Under the pieces are notes generated by a model, which was not told the DNA's origin, searched no databases, and saw only the letters and a list, made by a program, of their open reading frames with translations. A stretch of 64,000 nt of DNA from Secundilactobacillus yichangensis (lineage in GTDB: Bacteria; Bacillota; Bacilli; Lactobacillales; Lactobacillaceae), in contig NZ_BOLK01000001.1 of NCBI RefSeq assembly GCF_016861565.1, positions 1 through 64,000 on the forward strand, in the 5' to 3' direction. Made by a program: the position numbers and the translations under genes. Positions 48,418 through 58,191 of this stretch are shown here, in pieces; within the stretch, counting starts at the first letter, position 1, and each line of letters starts with the position of its first letter.

Positions 48418-48472
48418 TTATGACAAATTCTTAAATTCTTATAAAAGCCAGCTACTTAAAATATGAATGTGG

Positions 48473-48478
48473 TATAAT
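48473..48478 (+). promoter_or_regulatory. -10 box of the teichoic-acid cassette
   Basis: TATAAT, about 70 bases before the first gene. The -35 region is weak (AT-rich). Confidence 0.5.
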
Positions 48479-48550
48479 ACCATGTTGTGCGTTGCGGCAC
48501 CTGTAGTTTGGTGGCGTAACACAGGAGAAAAATAGAATTGGTGGTTTGCT

Positions 48551-49705
48551 GTGAAAGTAATTTATATTTGGCTGGTCCGGTTAATATCTGCGCTGAACTT
48601 CTTTAAGCGAAGCAAGGTTCATTCAGTTATTTACCTGATGAGTTTCGGCAATAATTTGAAGTTTATACTAGCTCTGGCTGATAAATTACCTGAAGGTCAG
48701 CAACTGGTCGTGTTTTACCGACCTGACGTTGAGGTAGAAGCAACACAACTCGCCGCTTACGGTGTTAAAGTCGTACCGTTTCGCGATAATCTGCACTTTG
48801 TCTTCACGGGAATTCCGGTGATCATGTCATCGCGGTTGATTTTCTGTGATAATTACTATGCGTTTCTTGGCGGGTTATTACATCCGCGACATGCCAAAAT
48901 TGTTCAGCTTTGGCATGCTAACGGCGCAATCAAGCGCTTCGGCTGGGGTGATCCTACCACCAGTCGGCGTTCGAAAGCAGACCAGCGTCGTTTCCAGCGA
49001 GTTTATGATCAGTTTGATGATTACGTGGTGGCATCCGATGCTATGGGAACCGTTTTTCAAGATAGTTATCACGTTCCGCGTTCCAGAATGAAGCTTATGG
49101 GTTATCCGCGATCTGACCGCTTCTTTTCGGCCAAATGGCAAAAAGGGGCTTTGAATCGCATTAACCGTTTAGCGCCCGGTTTAGCAAATCATCGAGTGAT
49201 TTTGTATGCACCAACTTACCGTGATTCAATGACTTTCGAGTTGACGTCAGAGTTGAAGAAGGCACTGGTAGCAGATCCAAACGCAGTTGTTGTCGTTAAG
49301 CTGCATCCGCTGCTTCAAAAGTACGAGCAGCAGTTTAGTCAATCAACCACGCATCAAGTCCGGTTCTATCCGCAGCTGTCAACGACAGATCTGCTGATGG
49401 TCACCGAAACGTTAATTACCGATTATTCGTCGATTGCGTTTGATTATAGTTTGCTGCCACATGCACATAGTCTGCTTTTCTACATGTCTGACTTAGAAGA
49501 ATATCAGCAAAATCCTGGTATTCAACCCCACTTTCTAAAGTGGTTACCGTCAGCACCATTACGGACACCGTCAGAGCTGAAAGCTGCCATTTCCACTGAC
49601 AGCAAAACGGACTTTACTAAGTTTAACCATCACTGGAATACGTACAATGATGGGCATGCGACCCAACGGGTTGTGGAATATTACTGCCGCTATTTAGAAA
49701 AGTAA
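48551..49705 (+). CDS. CDP-glycerol glycerophosphotransferase family protein (TagB/TarB-like size)
   Basis: This enzyme transfers glycerol phosphate (or ribitol phosphate) from its CDP form in teichoic acid synthesis. The 384-residue protein has an N-terminal membrane-associating stretch and the family motifs QLWHANGAIKRFGWG, VILYAPTYRDS, VVVKLHP and LITDYSSIAFDYSLL, covering the two catalytic histidines and the CDP-glycerol site. The length is close to TagB-type primases, but primase versus polymerase cannot be decided. It starts at GTG 48551 with no strong ribosome binding site. It begins a three-gene unit with a TagG permease and a second transferase. Confidence 0.88.
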   Translation: MKVIYIWLVRLISALNFFKRSKVHSVIYLMSFGNNLKFILALADKLPEGQQLVVFYRPDVEVEATQLAAYGVKVVPFRDNLHFVFTGIPVIMSSRLIFCDNYYAFLGGLLHPRHAKIVQLWHANGAIKRFGWGDPTTSRRSKADQRRFQRVYDQFDDYVVASDAMGTVFQDSYHVPRSRMKLMGYPRSDRFFSAKWQKGALNRINRLAPGLANHRVILYAPTYRDSMTFELTSELKKALVADPNAVVVVKLHPLLQKYEQQFSQSTTHQVRFYPQLSTTDLLMVTETLITDYSSIAFDYSLLPHAHSLLFYMSDLEEYQQNPGIQPHFLKWLPSAPLRTPSELKAAISTDSKTDFTKFNHHWNTYNDGHATQRVVEYYCRYLEK

Positions 49706-49728
49706 ATAGCGTAAAGGAGTGTTAACCT

Positions 49729-50535
49729 TTGAAAGAGGTCGTAACCTTATTTAAGGAACAATTTGAGAGTTTAGGCATGATTTTTAGAATTTCTAAGTAC
49801 GAAGACCGTGCCAGTTATCAAAGTCATTATTTGGGCTTAATTTGGGAGTATTTATACCCCTTAATTCAAATCTGTATTTACTGGTTAGTGTTCGGTGTTG
49901 GGCTTAAGCACGGTGCAAGCAGCGGTATTGATTACCTGCCTTGGATGGTGATTGGGATCACACCTTGGTTCTTCATGAACCGGGCAACACTGGATGCGTC
50001 TAAGAGTATCTACCAGCGTGTCAGCATGGTTTCTAAGATGAAGTTTCCAGTATCTGCGTTGCCTTCCATTAAGATCGTTTCTAATCTAAGTTCATTTTGG
50101 ACAATGCTGGTTGTTTCAGTGATGGTCGGTTTAATCTATGGTATACACCCAAGCATTTACTGGCTTGAATCGATTTACTACTTTTTCTGCATGATCATGT
50201 TTTTGATTGCCTTTGGGATTTTTAATTCCGCGGTGTCAATTTTGATTCGTGATTATCACATCTTATTGCAATCAATGATGCGGATGTTATTCTACATTTC
50301 CGGCGTCCTGTTTAACTTTGAAACCGGGGGTTTCCCGCCGATGGCCATTCGGCTTCTGCAATTGAACCCATTCTTCTACGTGGTTTCTGGTTTCCGGGAA
50401 TCAATGATGGGGCAGGGCTGGTTTTGGCAACGGCCAACGTTAACCATTGAATTCTGGTTGATCGTGCTGTTCTTCTTATTAGTCGGTTCACACCTGCATT
50501 ACAAGTTCCGTTCACGTTTCGTTGATTTAATTTAG
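49729..50535 (+). CDS. tagG: Teichoic acid export ABC transporter permease (TagG)
   Basis: This 268-residue ABC-2 type permease has six hydrophobic segments. The N-terminal amphipathic region (RISKYEDRASYQSHYLGLIW) and GVLFNFETGGFPP are typical of TagG/TarG. It exports teichoic acid polymer with an ATPase partner, TagH. No tagH is adjacent here; the neighbours are two CDP-glycerol transferases. It has a TTG start at 49729 with AAAGGAG upstream. Confidence 0.92.
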   Translation: MKEVVTLFKEQFESLGMIFRISKYEDRASYQSHYLGLIWEYLYPLIQICIYWLVFGVGLKHGASSGIDYLPWMVIGITPWFFMNRATLDASKSIYQRVSMVSKMKFPVSALPSIKIVSNLSSFWTMLVVSVMVGLIYGIHPSIYWLESIYYFFCMIMFLIAFGIFNSAVSILIRDYHILLQSMMRMLFYISGVLFNFETGGFPPMAIRLLQLNPFFYVVSGFRESMMGQGWFWQRPTLTIEFWLIVLFFLLVGSHLHYKFRSRFVDLI

Positions 50536-50558
50536 TAAATAAACAAGGAGGAATTACG

Positions 50559-51785
50559 ATGAAAATGACTGGACTTAAAAACCAAGTCATCAAAGGTCTG
50601 AAAATCGTGATTCGCTATGGACTCATCGTGTTAAACGATGGGTTTATTTGTATCCCGGCAAAAAAAGATCTTATCATGTTTGAGAGTTTTAACGGAAATG
50701 ACGTTAATGACAATCCAGCCGCAATTTACCGTCAGCTGGTTGCTGACCGACCAGAGCTTAAGCAAACGGCATACTTTGGTGTGAAGCCACGGCGTTATCA
50801 CGAACTCCACGAAAAGTACCCCAACGTCCAGCTGGTGAAGCGGTTCTCATTTAAATGGGTTTGGCTCATGGCACATGCGGGTTTTTGGGTGCTTAATTCT
50901 AGGCTGCCAAATTGGTGGCATAAGAATAAGGGGACGGTCTATATTCAGACTTGGCATGGCACACCGTTGAAACATTTAGGCGTGGATATTGAGCACGTTG
51001 CCATTCCAGGCACTAAGACCAAGGATTATTATCATCAATTTACCCGTGAAGCTGCCCGTTGGGACTATCTGATCGCGCCTAATGACTATTCCAAGCAGAT
51101 TTTCCAGTCTGCGTTTCAGTTTCACAATCAGTTTTTAGATATTGGCTATCCGCGCAATGATGTTTTGTATCATCAAGATCAGTCGGCAGTAATCCGTCAG
51201 TTGAAACAGCGGCTAGTTGGTAATGAGCATGCCACGGTAATCACTTATGCGCCAACTTGGCGAGACGATGATGCCATTAAGACGGGACAGTATCACTTTG
51301 AATTACCGTTTGACCTGCAGCACTTTTTCGAACAGGTTAGCGACCAGACGATATTGGTTTTACGGCCGCACTATTTAGTGAAAGACCATATTGATATCAG
51401 CGGGTTTGAAGACCGGGTAAAAATTATTGCCGATGAAGACATTGCTAATCTCTACCTGGTCACTGATTTGCTGATTACCGACTATTCATCAGTGATGTTT
51501 GATTTTGCTAACTTAAAGCGGCCAATGCTGTTCTACGCCTATGATTTGGCGCATTACCGTGATCAGTTACGGGGGTTTTATTTTGATTATCAAGCTGAAA
51601 TTCCGGGGCCATTGGCGACTACCGAGTCAGCCTTTGATACTTATTTGAAACAGTTTAGCGAACAAGGGGCGTTTACTGATTATCAATCTCGGCTAGCTCG
51701 CTTTAACCAGAAGTACTGTGAGTGGGAAGACGGTTCAGCCTCACAGAAGGTTGCTGAAGTTATCATGGGGGGAATGGAAAAATGA
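50559..51785 (+). CDS. CDP-glycerol glycerophosphotransferase family protein (TagF/TarL-like)
   Basis: This 408-residue transferase has [32 protein letters not shown] and [16 protein letters not shown], the full motif set of the teichoic acid polymerase family. The N-terminal segment includes [17 protein letters not shown]. It differs from the upstream transferase in its N-terminus and length, suggesting a separate step such as polymerisation. AAGGAGG precedes the ATG. Its stop overlaps the nfo start by 4 bases (ATGA). Confidence 0.9.
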   Translation: MKMTGLKNQVIKGLKIVIRYGLIVLNDGFICIPAKKDLIMFESFNGNDVNDNPAAIYRQLVADRPELKQTAYFGVKPRRYHELHEKYPNVQLVKRFSFKWVWLMAHAGFWVLNSRLPNWWHKNKGTVYIQTWHGTPLKHLGVDIEHVAIPGTKTKDYYHQFTREAARWDYLIAPNDYSKQIFQSAFQFHNQFLDIGYPRNDVLYHQDQSAVIRQLKQRLVGNEHATVITYAPTWRDDDAIKTGQYHFELPFDLQHFFEQVSDQTILVLRPHYLVKDHIDISGFEDRVKIIADEDIANLYLVTDLLITDYSSVMFDFANLKRPMLFYAYDLAHYRDQLRGFYFDYQAEIPGPLATTESAFDTYLKQFSEQGAFTDYQSRLARFNQKYCEWEDGSASQKVAEVIMGGMEK

Positions 51786-52711
51786 CGTTTTTAATTGGGT
51801 CACACGTTAGTATGAAGGGTAAGGACATGCTTTTGGGGTCGGCTAAGGAAGCGGCCAGCTACGGTGAAAATGTGTTTATGGTTTATACAGGTGCACCGCA
51901 AAATACCCGCCGCAAACCAATCGATGAACTTAATATTGAAGCCGGTCACGCCTTTATGAAGGATCACGGGCTACAGCAAATCGTAGTGCACGCACCATAC
52001 GTAGTTAATTTGGGGAACACGGTGAAGCCTGAAAACTATCCCTTTGCCGTTCAGTTTCTGCGAGAAGAAGTCAAACGGGCGGACGCCATTGGTGCCACTC
52101 AAATCGTGCTGCATCCCGGCGCTCACGTTGGCGCCGGTCCTGAAGCAGCCATTGCTCAAATTGCTAAGGGCTTAAACGAAATTATCGAACCCGATCAAAA
52201 AGTCAAAATTGCCTTGGAAACGATGGCTGGTAAGGGAACCGAAGTGGGAATCACCTTTGAACAGCTGGCCTCAATCATTGATCAAGTTTCAGACAATGAT
52301 AAGCTGTCAGTTTGTTTTGATACCTGTCATACTAGTGATGCCGGCTATGCGATTAAAGATGACTTTGATGGCGTGCTGAAGCAATTTGATGATGTCATTG
52401 GTCTGGATCGGCTGCAGGTCATTCACTTGAACGATTCTAAGAATCCTCGAGGCAGTCATAAAGACCGGCATGAGCTGCTGGGCAACGGGACGATTGGTTT
52501 TGACGCTTTAAACGCAGTTGCTCACCATCCAAGTCTGGTCAATGTGCCTAAAATTATGGAAACACCGTGGGTAGCAGTGGATAAGAAACATAAGTTTGCA
52601 CCATACGGTTATGAAGTTGAAATGCTGAAAAAACAAACTTTCAATCCTAATATTGAAGCAGACGTATTAGCTCAAAAATCGTTTGATGCCAGTCTTGGTT
52701 TCGATGAATAG
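51782..52711 (+). CDS. nfo: Deoxyribonuclease IV (endonuclease IV)
   Basis: Nfo is an apurinic/apyrimidinic endonuclease of base-excision repair. The 309-residue TIM-barrel protein has the zinc ligands in [43 protein letters not shown] and [17 protein letters not shown]. It is coupled to the transferase gene by an ATGA overlap, probably an accident of gene order. A strong terminator follows. Confidence 0.97.
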   Translation: MTFLIGSHVSMKGKDMLLGSAKEAASYGENVFMVYTGAPQNTRRKPIDELNIEAGHAFMKDHGLQQIVVHAPYVVNLGNTVKPENYPFAVQFLREEVKRADAIGATQIVLHPGAHVGAGPEAAIAQIAKGLNEIIEPDQKVKIALETMAGKGTEVGITFEQLASIIDQVSDNDKLSVCFDTCHTSDAGYAIKDDFDGVLKQFDDVIGLDRLQVIHLNDSKNPRGSHKDRHELLGNGTIGFDALNAVAHHPSLVNVPKIMETPWVAVDKKHKFAPYGYEVEMLKKQTFNPNIEADVLAQKSFDASLGFDE

Positions 52712-52718
52712 TAGGCAT

Positions 52719-52767
52719 AAAAAATCAGCGTCATCAAGAAATTAGTTCTTGGTAGCGCTGATTTTAA
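52719..52767. terminator. Bidirectional terminator
   Basis: AAAATCAGCG (52721-52730) pairs with CGCTGATTTT (52756-52765), with an inner CAAGAA/TTCTTG. It separates nfo from the convergent reductase/acetyltransferase gene. Confidence 0.9.
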
Positions 52768-52774
52768 TTTTAAA

Positions 52775-53611
52775 TTATTCAGTAAATAGCTGCTGATATT
52801 CAGGATGTTTTTTCACAAAATACTGTGCGTAAGTGCAATCAGGAATGATGGTTAGTTCATGAATCTGAGCAAAGCGAATGACGCGTAACGTGAGTTGGTT
52901 AGCAATCCCTTGACTTCGTATTCGTTCATTGACGCGCGTATTAGTAATTACGATGCGCTTATTTTGCTGGTTATGGAAAATAATTTCGGCTAGTAAGTTA
53001 CCGTCCTGGCCATCGATGTAAAAATGACCGGGTTCGTATCGTATTAGTGGTGAACTTTCTACTGATTCGATTTCAAATCTAGCTTGGAGTTTGACGAACG
53101 CGTTGATTGCAGTCTGCAGCAAGGTAATCGCGGCCGGATCAGTGATTAAATCTTGGCCGTTAAATAAATGACTAATATTGCCTAGGTAGACTTCGGGTCG
53201 TTGCACGGGTGTTACGTTTAAGGTTACCAGTGCTTGACGGACTTGCTGGTTGGCTCCAAAACCACCAGTTGCTTCCGGTGAGCTGGAAACCACCAGAGCA
53301 GTTTTATACTTCCAATGATTATGGCGTTTAGAACCAACATCAAAGGCGTTTTTCAGTGCCGCGGTTGTCCCTCGATTGTATTCTGGGGTAACGATTATTA
53401 AGCCAGCTACGTCGTCTAATTGATGCCGGAAGGTTTCCCAGGCGGGGACCAAATTGTCTGCGTCCAAATCGGCGTTATACAGCGGTAACTGACCAATGTC
53501 AATGAAGATGGGGTTCAGTTGGAAGGGTAATAGGTTGGCTAATTCATTGGCCACTTTCTTGGAATAGGCGTTCTTTCGCAGGCTGCCAGCAATAATTCCA
53601 ATTTGAGTCAA
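52775..53611 (-). CDS. NADPH-dependent FMN reductase fused to a GNAT-like domain
   Basis: This 278-residue two-domain protein begins with a flavodoxin-like NADPH-dependent FMN reductase domain (about residues 1-180; IGIIAGSLRKNAYSKK, VTPEYNRGTTAALKNAFD, VVSSSPEATGGFGA). The C-terminal 90 residues (about 190-278) match the small YidJ/YjdJ-type Gcn5-related acetyltransferase: VNERIRSQGIANQL, the PDCTYAQYFVKKHPEY ending and its cysteine. Such a fusion ties a flavin or quinone reductase to a possible acetyltransferase; the combined role is unknown. The TTG at 53611 is chosen because AAGGGAGTG lies just upstream. It is downstream of the PPDK regulator on the same strand, 67 bases away. Confidence 0.88.
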   Translation of the reverse strand: MTQIGIIAGSLRKNAYSKKVANELANLLPFQLNPIFIDIGQLPLYNADLDADNLVPAWETFRHQLDDVAGLIIVTPEYNRGTTAALKNAFDVGSKRHNHWKYKTALVVSSSPEATGGFGANQQVRQALVTLNVTPVQRPEVYLGNISHLFNGQDLITDPAAITLLQTAINAFVKLQARFEIESVESSPLIRYEPGHFYIDGQDGNLLAEIIFHNQQNKRIVITNTRVNERIRSQGIANQLTLRVIRFAQIHELTIIPDCTYAQYFVKKHPEYQQLFTE

Positions 53612-53678
53612 ATTAAACACTCCCTTGTTAAACCGATGATTGGTATATCGCAATATTTAGTGAGATTGGTAAGCGAGA

Positions 53679-54518
53679 CTAATCCTTAATGGTGTCTATT
53701 TCAGCTGGTTCCAGGTTGAGACTTTCAAGAATTAAAGTCGCAGTTTCTTCGATTGATTTGTTGGAGACGTTGATTACTAGACAACCGATCTTCTTATAAA
53801 TTTCGTCGGCATATTTCAGCTCCGCCTTGATTTTTTCAGTGTCTGAATAAGCGCTTTCTGCTGGTAAACCATAAGAAAGCATTCGTTGCTGCCGAATTCT
53901 TCTCAGGACCTTAGGACTGTTAGTGAGCCCAATAATTTTGTTTGGGTCGACCTGCCATAATTCATCGGGTAGTTGTGAGGTTGGCGATAATGGTAAGTTG
54001 GCCACTTTGATACCTCGGTTGGCCAGAAATAGTGAGAGTGGCGTTTTAGATGTCCGTGAAACACCCAAAATGACAATGTCAGCTTTCAGTAAACCAGTGG
54101 GATCCTTTCCATCGTCGTAAGCCACAGCAAATTCCATGGCACCGATTCGGTCAAAATAAGTATCCGTGAGACTGTGGTTAATACTTGGGATAGAAGCGGG
54201 TTTGACACCTGTTCGGTCAGCTAGTGCTTTCATTGCTGGCTGAATGCAGTCAAAAGCCTGCAAGTGATTTTCCTCAGTGAAACTTTTTACTTGTTCACTC
54301 AGAGAGTGAGTGACTAGTGTATAATACAAGACAGCTTTTTTTCGAGCAGCCATTTTTAAGATGCCGCTGAGAATGGACTCGGTTTGAATAAAGGGAAACC
54401 GCTGATACTTAACTTCGATATCCGGAAATTGAGCCACTGCAGTTTGCGCAACGGTTAGTGCTGTTTCACCGGATGAGTCTGAAATAATGAAGATATCGAT
54501 ACCTGAATTTTCAGCCAT
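53679..54518 (-). CDS. Pyruvate, phosphate dikinase regulatory protein (kinase/pyrophosphorylase)
   Basis: This 279-residue DUF299 protein is of the PPDK/PEP synthase regulator family. It has IFIISDSSGETALTVAQ at the N-terminus and the P-loop-like LGVSRTSKTPLSLFLAN (about residues 150-166). Family members phosphorylate and dephosphorylate the target enzyme using ADP and phosphate. No PPDK or PEP synthase gene is in this window. ACGGAGG precedes the ATG. It is divergent from rpsU. Confidence 0.93.
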   Translation of the reverse strand: MAENSGIDIFIISDSSGETALTVAQTAVAQFPDIEVKYQRFPFIQTESILSGILKMAARKKAVLYYTLVTHSLSEQVKSFTEENHLQAFDCIQPAMKALADRTGVKPASIPSINHSLTDTYFDRIGAMEFAVAYDDGKDPTGLLKADIVILGVSRTSKTPLSLFLANRGIKVANLPLSPTSQLPDELWQVDPNKIIGLTNSPKVLRRIRQQRMLSYGLPAESAYSDTEKIKAELKYADEIYKKIGCLVINVSNKSIEETATLILESLNLEPAEIDTIKD

Positions 54519-54617
54519 AATGAAGCCTCCGTTATTCTTATAGTTAGTCTAATTTTAGCACAGGTCGAAACTGGCAGGCGATATTTGAATTTCTGCATTA
54601 AAACTTAATTGAAATGA

Positions 54618-54646
54618 TTGACGTTCTGGCATTAGGTAGGTATAAT
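54618..54646 (+). promoter_or_regulatory. rpsU promoter
   Basis: TTGACG (54618-54623) and TATAAT (54641-54646), spacer 17, the best sigma-A promoter in the window. Confidence 0.88.
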
Positions 54647-54726
54647 TAAAAGGAACTATTGGAAAGGGCTTCTTTTGTTGTTCATTTTCAATCGGTTACT
54701 ACTAGAGCTCGGAGGGAGGGATTTAC

Positions 54727-54912
54727 ATGACAAAGACAGTCGTTCGCAAAAACGAGTCTCTTGACGATGCTCTTCGGCGCTTCAAACGAACCGTTTCAAA
54801 AAGCGGTACTTTACAAGAATACCGTAAACGTGAGTTTTATGAAAAGCCAAGCGTTAAAAAGAAATTAAAATCAGAAGCAGCAAGAAAACGCAAGAATAAG
54901 AAGCGCTTCTAG
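54727..54912 (+). CDS. rpsU: 30S ribosomal protein S21
   Basis: This 61-residue basic protein starts [20 protein letters not shown] and ends with the S21 lysine-rich tail KKRF. S21 helps 30S initiation complexes. GGAGGG precedes the ATG. It has its own strong promoter and a terminator, with yqeY downstream. Confidence 0.97.
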   Translation: MTKTVVRKNESLDDALRRFKRTVSKSGTLQEYRKREFYEKPSVKKKLKSEAARKRKNKKRF

Positions 54913-54921
54913 TTGCACCGA

Positions 54922-54949
54922 GGCTCCTGTTTAGCAGGAGTCTTTTTTT
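54922..54949 (+). terminator. rpsU terminator
   Basis: GGCTCCTG (54922-54929) pairs with CAGGAGTC (54935-54942) (one G-U pair), followed by T7. Confidence 0.9.
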
Positions 54950-55006
54950 GAGGATTGGCGACACCAAGATGGCAAACCAATTAATTACTATTAGGAGGTT
55001 TTTGAC

Positions 55007-55453
55007 ATGTCATTATCAGACACGCTTACAGAGGATTTAAAAACGGCCATGAAGGCTCGCGATAAGGTAGCTTTAAGTGTTATTCGGATGATTAAGGCAG
55101 CTTTGACCAACGAAAAAATCAAGGTTGGGCACGATTTAAGCGATGATGAAGAATTAACGGTGCTTTCTCGTGAACTTAAGCAGCGTAAAGAATCTCGTGA
55201 AGAATTCGCAGATGCTGGCCGTCAAGATTTAGTTGACGGTTTGGATGCCGAAATCAAATTGGTAGAGAAATACGCACCTAAGCAACTGAGCGACGATGAA
55301 GTTAAAGACATCGTTACCAAAACGGTTAGCGGGGTTGGTGCCAGCTCAATGGCCGACTTCGGTAAAGTCATGGGTGCAGTGATGCCTAAACTTAAAGGTA
55401 AGGCAGACGGTAGTTTAGTTAATAAGACCGTTAAGTCATTATTAAGTAAATAA
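55007..55453 (+). CDS. yqeY: GatB/YqeY domain protein
   Basis: This 148-residue all-helical protein is related to the C-terminal tail domain of the GatB amidotransferase subunit. It has LKTAMKARDKVALSVIRMIKAA and the terminal VMPKLKGKADGSLVNKTVKSLL typical of YqeY. Its role is unclear; tRNA-dependent amidation has been suggested. TAGGAGG precedes the ATG. The rpsU-yqeY order is conserved. Confidence 0.95.
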   Translation: MSLSDTLTEDLKTAMKARDKVALSVIRMIKAALTNEKIKVGHDLSDDEELTVLSRELKQRKESREEFADAGRQDLVDGLDAEIKLVEKYAPKQLSDDEVKDIVTKTVSGVGASSMADFGKVMGAVMPKLKGKADGSLVNKTVKSLLSK

Positions 55454-55465
55454 GTTTAACCAAAT

Positions 55466-55508
55466 AAAGAACTGAGTGATTGCGTATAGCAATCACTCAG
55501 TTCTTTTT
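55466..55508. terminator. yqeY terminator, symmetric
   Basis: AAAGAACTGAGTGATTGC (55466-55483) and its perfect complement (55489-55506) with a GTATA loop; it can serve both strands. Confidence 0.92.
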
Positions 55509-55532
55509 GGTTAGTGGGAAAGTGTTTAATCA

Positions 55533-56756
55533 CTAGTATGCCTGGGCATGCAAACTAGCCATTAATAAGTTAATACCGGCTTTTAAATCGGCCGGATGAG
55601 TCAGTTCGTTAGGCGCGTGACTGATGCCACCTTCACTGGGGACAAAGATCATCGTAGTGGGTGATACTTGACTCATCACGTAACTGTCGTGACCAGCACC
55701 CGAAACCATGACCCGTGCGCTGAGTCCTAATTGCTCTGCAAGTTGCTGATTTTGTGAAAGCAGGGTTGAATCAAACGTTGCGGGTAAGTCTTTGACGTAC
55801 CGCTTGGCAGTCACTTTAGTGAGTGGGTCCGCTACTTGAGTTAAACGTTCGTTGATTATTTGTTCAAAGTGGTTTAGAACACTATCATCAGCGTGGCGAA
55901 TATCAACGGTAAAGTGAACGGTTCCCGGAATTACGTTAGAAACATTCGGAGTAACCGTTAACTGACCAACGGTAAAGGTTAGACTATCACTTAGTTCGTG
56001 AGCACGCCGTTCAAGTGCTGCAATCAGGATGACCGCAGTTTGGAGGGCGTCGTGCCGGTTATTCATGGGTGTCGTGCCAGCGTGATTTGATTGACCCTGA
56101 ACCGTTATGGTATATCGTCGCTGACCAACGATACCGGAAACTAAGCCAATTTGATCATGACTGGTGACCAGTCTAGGACCTTGCTCAATATGCAGTTCGG
56201 TAAAACTATCTGGAATCACTGGTCGCTTAACGATGACATCATTCAGTGACTGCAGATGCGAAACGGCAGTGCTCCGGGCATGTTCAAAACTGACACCTTC
56301 AGAATCAGTCAGATCTTTTACGGATTGATGAAGCGCATAGTATTTAGACCCGCTGAACGTGGCCTTAAAGCGGCTGCCCTCTTCCTCACTGAAAGAGATC
56401 AGGCGCAGAGTATGCTGGGGCGTCCCAAAGCGTTCTTTGAGTTCATCAACGGCTTGCAATCCGCCGAGGACACCGTATAACCCGTCGTATTTACCGCCGT
56501 TGATTACGGTATCTATGTGCGAGCCAGTCGCAATTACTCGATCATCTTTACCCGGCAGATCTAAATAAACGTTGCCGTAGTTGTCGACCATTGCGGTGAG
56601 GCCGATTTGCTGACCAAATTGAATTAGAGCTGTTTGAGCTGCTACCCAATTTGGCGAATAGACTAAACGATTCTGGCCGATTGTATCGTCAGAAAGCTGA
56701 ATAATTTGCTGAAACCGGTGTTGAAATATCAGCCACTTATTGGTATCGCGAATCAT
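55533..56756 (-). CDS. M20 family amidohydrolase (HyuC/AmaB-like) in the thiamin operon
   Basis: This 407-residue metal-dependent hydrolase resembles N-carbamoyl-L-amino-acid hydrolases and allantoate amidohydrolases. It shows the metal-site motifs [39 protein letters not shown] and the C-terminal [11 protein letters not shown], with a dimerisation lid that contains [12 protein letters not shown]. Its start overlaps the thiG stop by 4 bases (ATGA), so it is translated with thiG under the thiamin riboswitch. This context suggests a role in thiamin salvage or precursor processing, though it is not the usual YlmB subfamily. The true substrate is unknown. Confidence 0.9.
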   Translation of the reverse strand: MIRDTNKWLIFQHRFQQIIQLSDDTIGQNRLVYSPNWVAAQTALIQFGQQIGLTAMVDNYGNVYLDLPGKDDRVIATGSHIDTVINGGKYDGLYGVLGGLQAVDELKERFGTPQHTLRLISFSEEEGSRFKATFSGSKYYALHQSVKDLTDSEGVSFEHARSTAVSHLQSLNDVIVKRPVIPDSFTELHIEQGPRLVTSHDQIGLVSGIVGQRRYTITVQGQSNHAGTTPMNNRHDALQTAVILIAALERRAHELSDSLTFTVGQLTVTPNVSNVIPGTVHFTVDIRHADDSVLNHFEQIINERLTQVADPLTKVTAKRYVKDLPATFDSTLLSQNQQLAEQLGLSARVMVSGAGHDSYVMSQVSPTTMIFVPSEGGISHAPNELTHPADLKAGINLLMASLHAQAY

Positions 56757-57523
56757 TTGCTTAGGCCGGTGAGTGGTGATGAAGCAACGGCACCGCGTTC
56801 AATAATGCGGCCAGGACCTGCAAGATAAGCTTTTCGGCCAGCTTCCACGCCCAGGCGGAAGGCTTCTGCCATGAGCGGAATATTCTCTGCGGTCGCCATG
56901 GACGTATTGGCCATAATGGCGTCGGCGCCCATTTCCATAGCTTCGGCTGCTTCACTAGGACGGCCAATACCGGCATCAATGATTACAGGTACATCAATTT
57001 CATCAATCAAAATTTGAATCAGATCTTTGGTTGCCAGTCCTTTGTTTGTGCCTATTGGGGCTGCTAAAGGCATCACGGTTGCGGCGCCAGCATCTACCAG
57101 CTGACGGGCAACGTTTAAGTCAGGCAGAATGTAGGGCATGACGATGAACCCCTCGTTTGCCAATACTTCGGTGGCTTTGACGGTTTCATTGTTATCCGGC
57201 ATTAAGTACTTTTTATCCGGGACAACTTCCAATTTAATAAAGTTACTGCCACTAAGCTCCCGGGCTAAACGGGCGGTCCGAATGGCCTCTTGTGCGTTGG
57301 TTGAACCTGAAGTGTTTGGCAGAATGGTAATGCCTTCAGGAATGTAGTTGAGAATATTTTCTTCCGCTGAATCGGTTCGGCGTAAAGCCATGGTGATAAT
57401 TTGGGCCTTAGCTTGGTTAATGGCCGAATCAATTAAGTCATAGGAATATTTACCGGATCCGAGAATAAAACGTGACGTAAATGTGTGACCACCAATGGTG
57501 AGCAGATCGGTTTCTTCTGACAT
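56753..57523 (-). CDS. thiG: Thiazole synthase
   Basis: ThiG forms the thiazole phosphate from 1-deoxyxylulose 5-phosphate, dehydroglycine and ThiS thiocarboxylate. The 256-residue TIM-barrel protein has the family motifs [58 protein letters not shown] and [20 protein letters not shown] precedes the ATG. It follows thiF by 11 bases and overlaps the M20 hydrolase start. Confidence 0.97.
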   Translation of the reverse strand: MSEETDLLTIGGHTFTSRFILGSGKYSYDLIDSAINQAKAQIITMALRRTDSAEENILNYIPEGITILPNTSGSTNAQEAIRTARLARELSGSNFIKLEVVPDKKYLMPDNNETVKATEVLANEGFIVMPYILPDLNVARQLVDAGAATVMPLAAPIGTNKGLATKDLIQILIDEIDVPVIIDAGIGRPSEAAEAMEMGADAIMANTSMATAENIPLMAEAFRLGVEAGRKAYLAGPGRIIERGAVASSPLTGLSK

Positions 57524-57534
57524 GTTATTTCCTC

Positions 57535-58179
57535 CTAAATATTGGTTTCTCCTAAAATTAAACGGGTAATCATATTTGCTTCGTGACCCGCCGCAATCAT
57601 AACTCGCGGTGCCATAAGACCTTCAGCACCGGTAGTCGTGCCGTCACCCGCAATGTACAGGTTAGGGCGGACTTGTTTGGTGACAATGGAGTTGGAACTG
57701 TGTGTGCCCGCCATCCCAGTTGCCATGACCATGGGCTTGTCAGGGAAAAATTCACTGGCTGCGTCTAGTAGCATGGCTTTAGCACTGGGGTTATCAAATG
57801 CTTCACAGATAATGTCGGCATCAGCGAAGAATTTCGCTACGTTATCGTGAGTTACTTTTTCGACTAGAGTGTCGATAGTGACGAAGGGGTTGAACTCCTG
57901 CAGGTTTTGTTTGAGAGCGGTGACCTTGTCCATGCCCACTTGACTGAGCTTAAACTGCTGTCGGTTCAAGTTACTCAGTTCAACTTGGTCAAAATCGATC
58001 AGGGTCAAATACCCGACTCCGATTCGCGCTAGCGCGATGGCGATGTTGGAACCCAAACCGCCAGCACCGGCAATGGTTACGTGAGCTTTGGCTAAGCGAT
58101 CGGTGGAATTTACAACGTTGCGGTCCTTCATCCCTTGATAAACATCTGCAATGGCCATTCCTTGAATAGTTGGCTGCAT
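57535..58179 (-). CDS. thiF: ThiF family adenylyltransferase (short form)
   Basis: ThiF adenylates the C-terminal glycine of ThiS. The 214-residue protein has the ATP-binding [13 protein letters not shown], the [17 protein letters not shown] motif and [15 protein letters not shown]. It is short, without the zinc CxxC pairs and the rhodanese domain of longer ThiF/MoeB proteins, matching the short ThiF form of clostridia. The second ATG (58179) is chosen because AAGGAGG then has 7-base spacing; 58185 is too close. It lies between thiS and thiG. Confidence 0.93.
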   Translation of the reverse strand: MQPTIQGMAIADVYQGMKDRNVVNSTDRLAKAHVTIAGAGGLGSNIAIALARIGVGYLTLIDFDQVELSNLNRQQFKLSQVGMDKVTALKQNLQEFNPFVTIDTLVEKVTHDNVAKFFADADIICEAFDNPSAKAMLLDAASEFFPDKPMVMATGMAGTHSSNSIVTKQVRPNLYIAGDGTTTGAEGLMAPRVMIAAGHEANMITRLILGETNI

Positions 58180-58191
58180 GCGCATTCCTCC

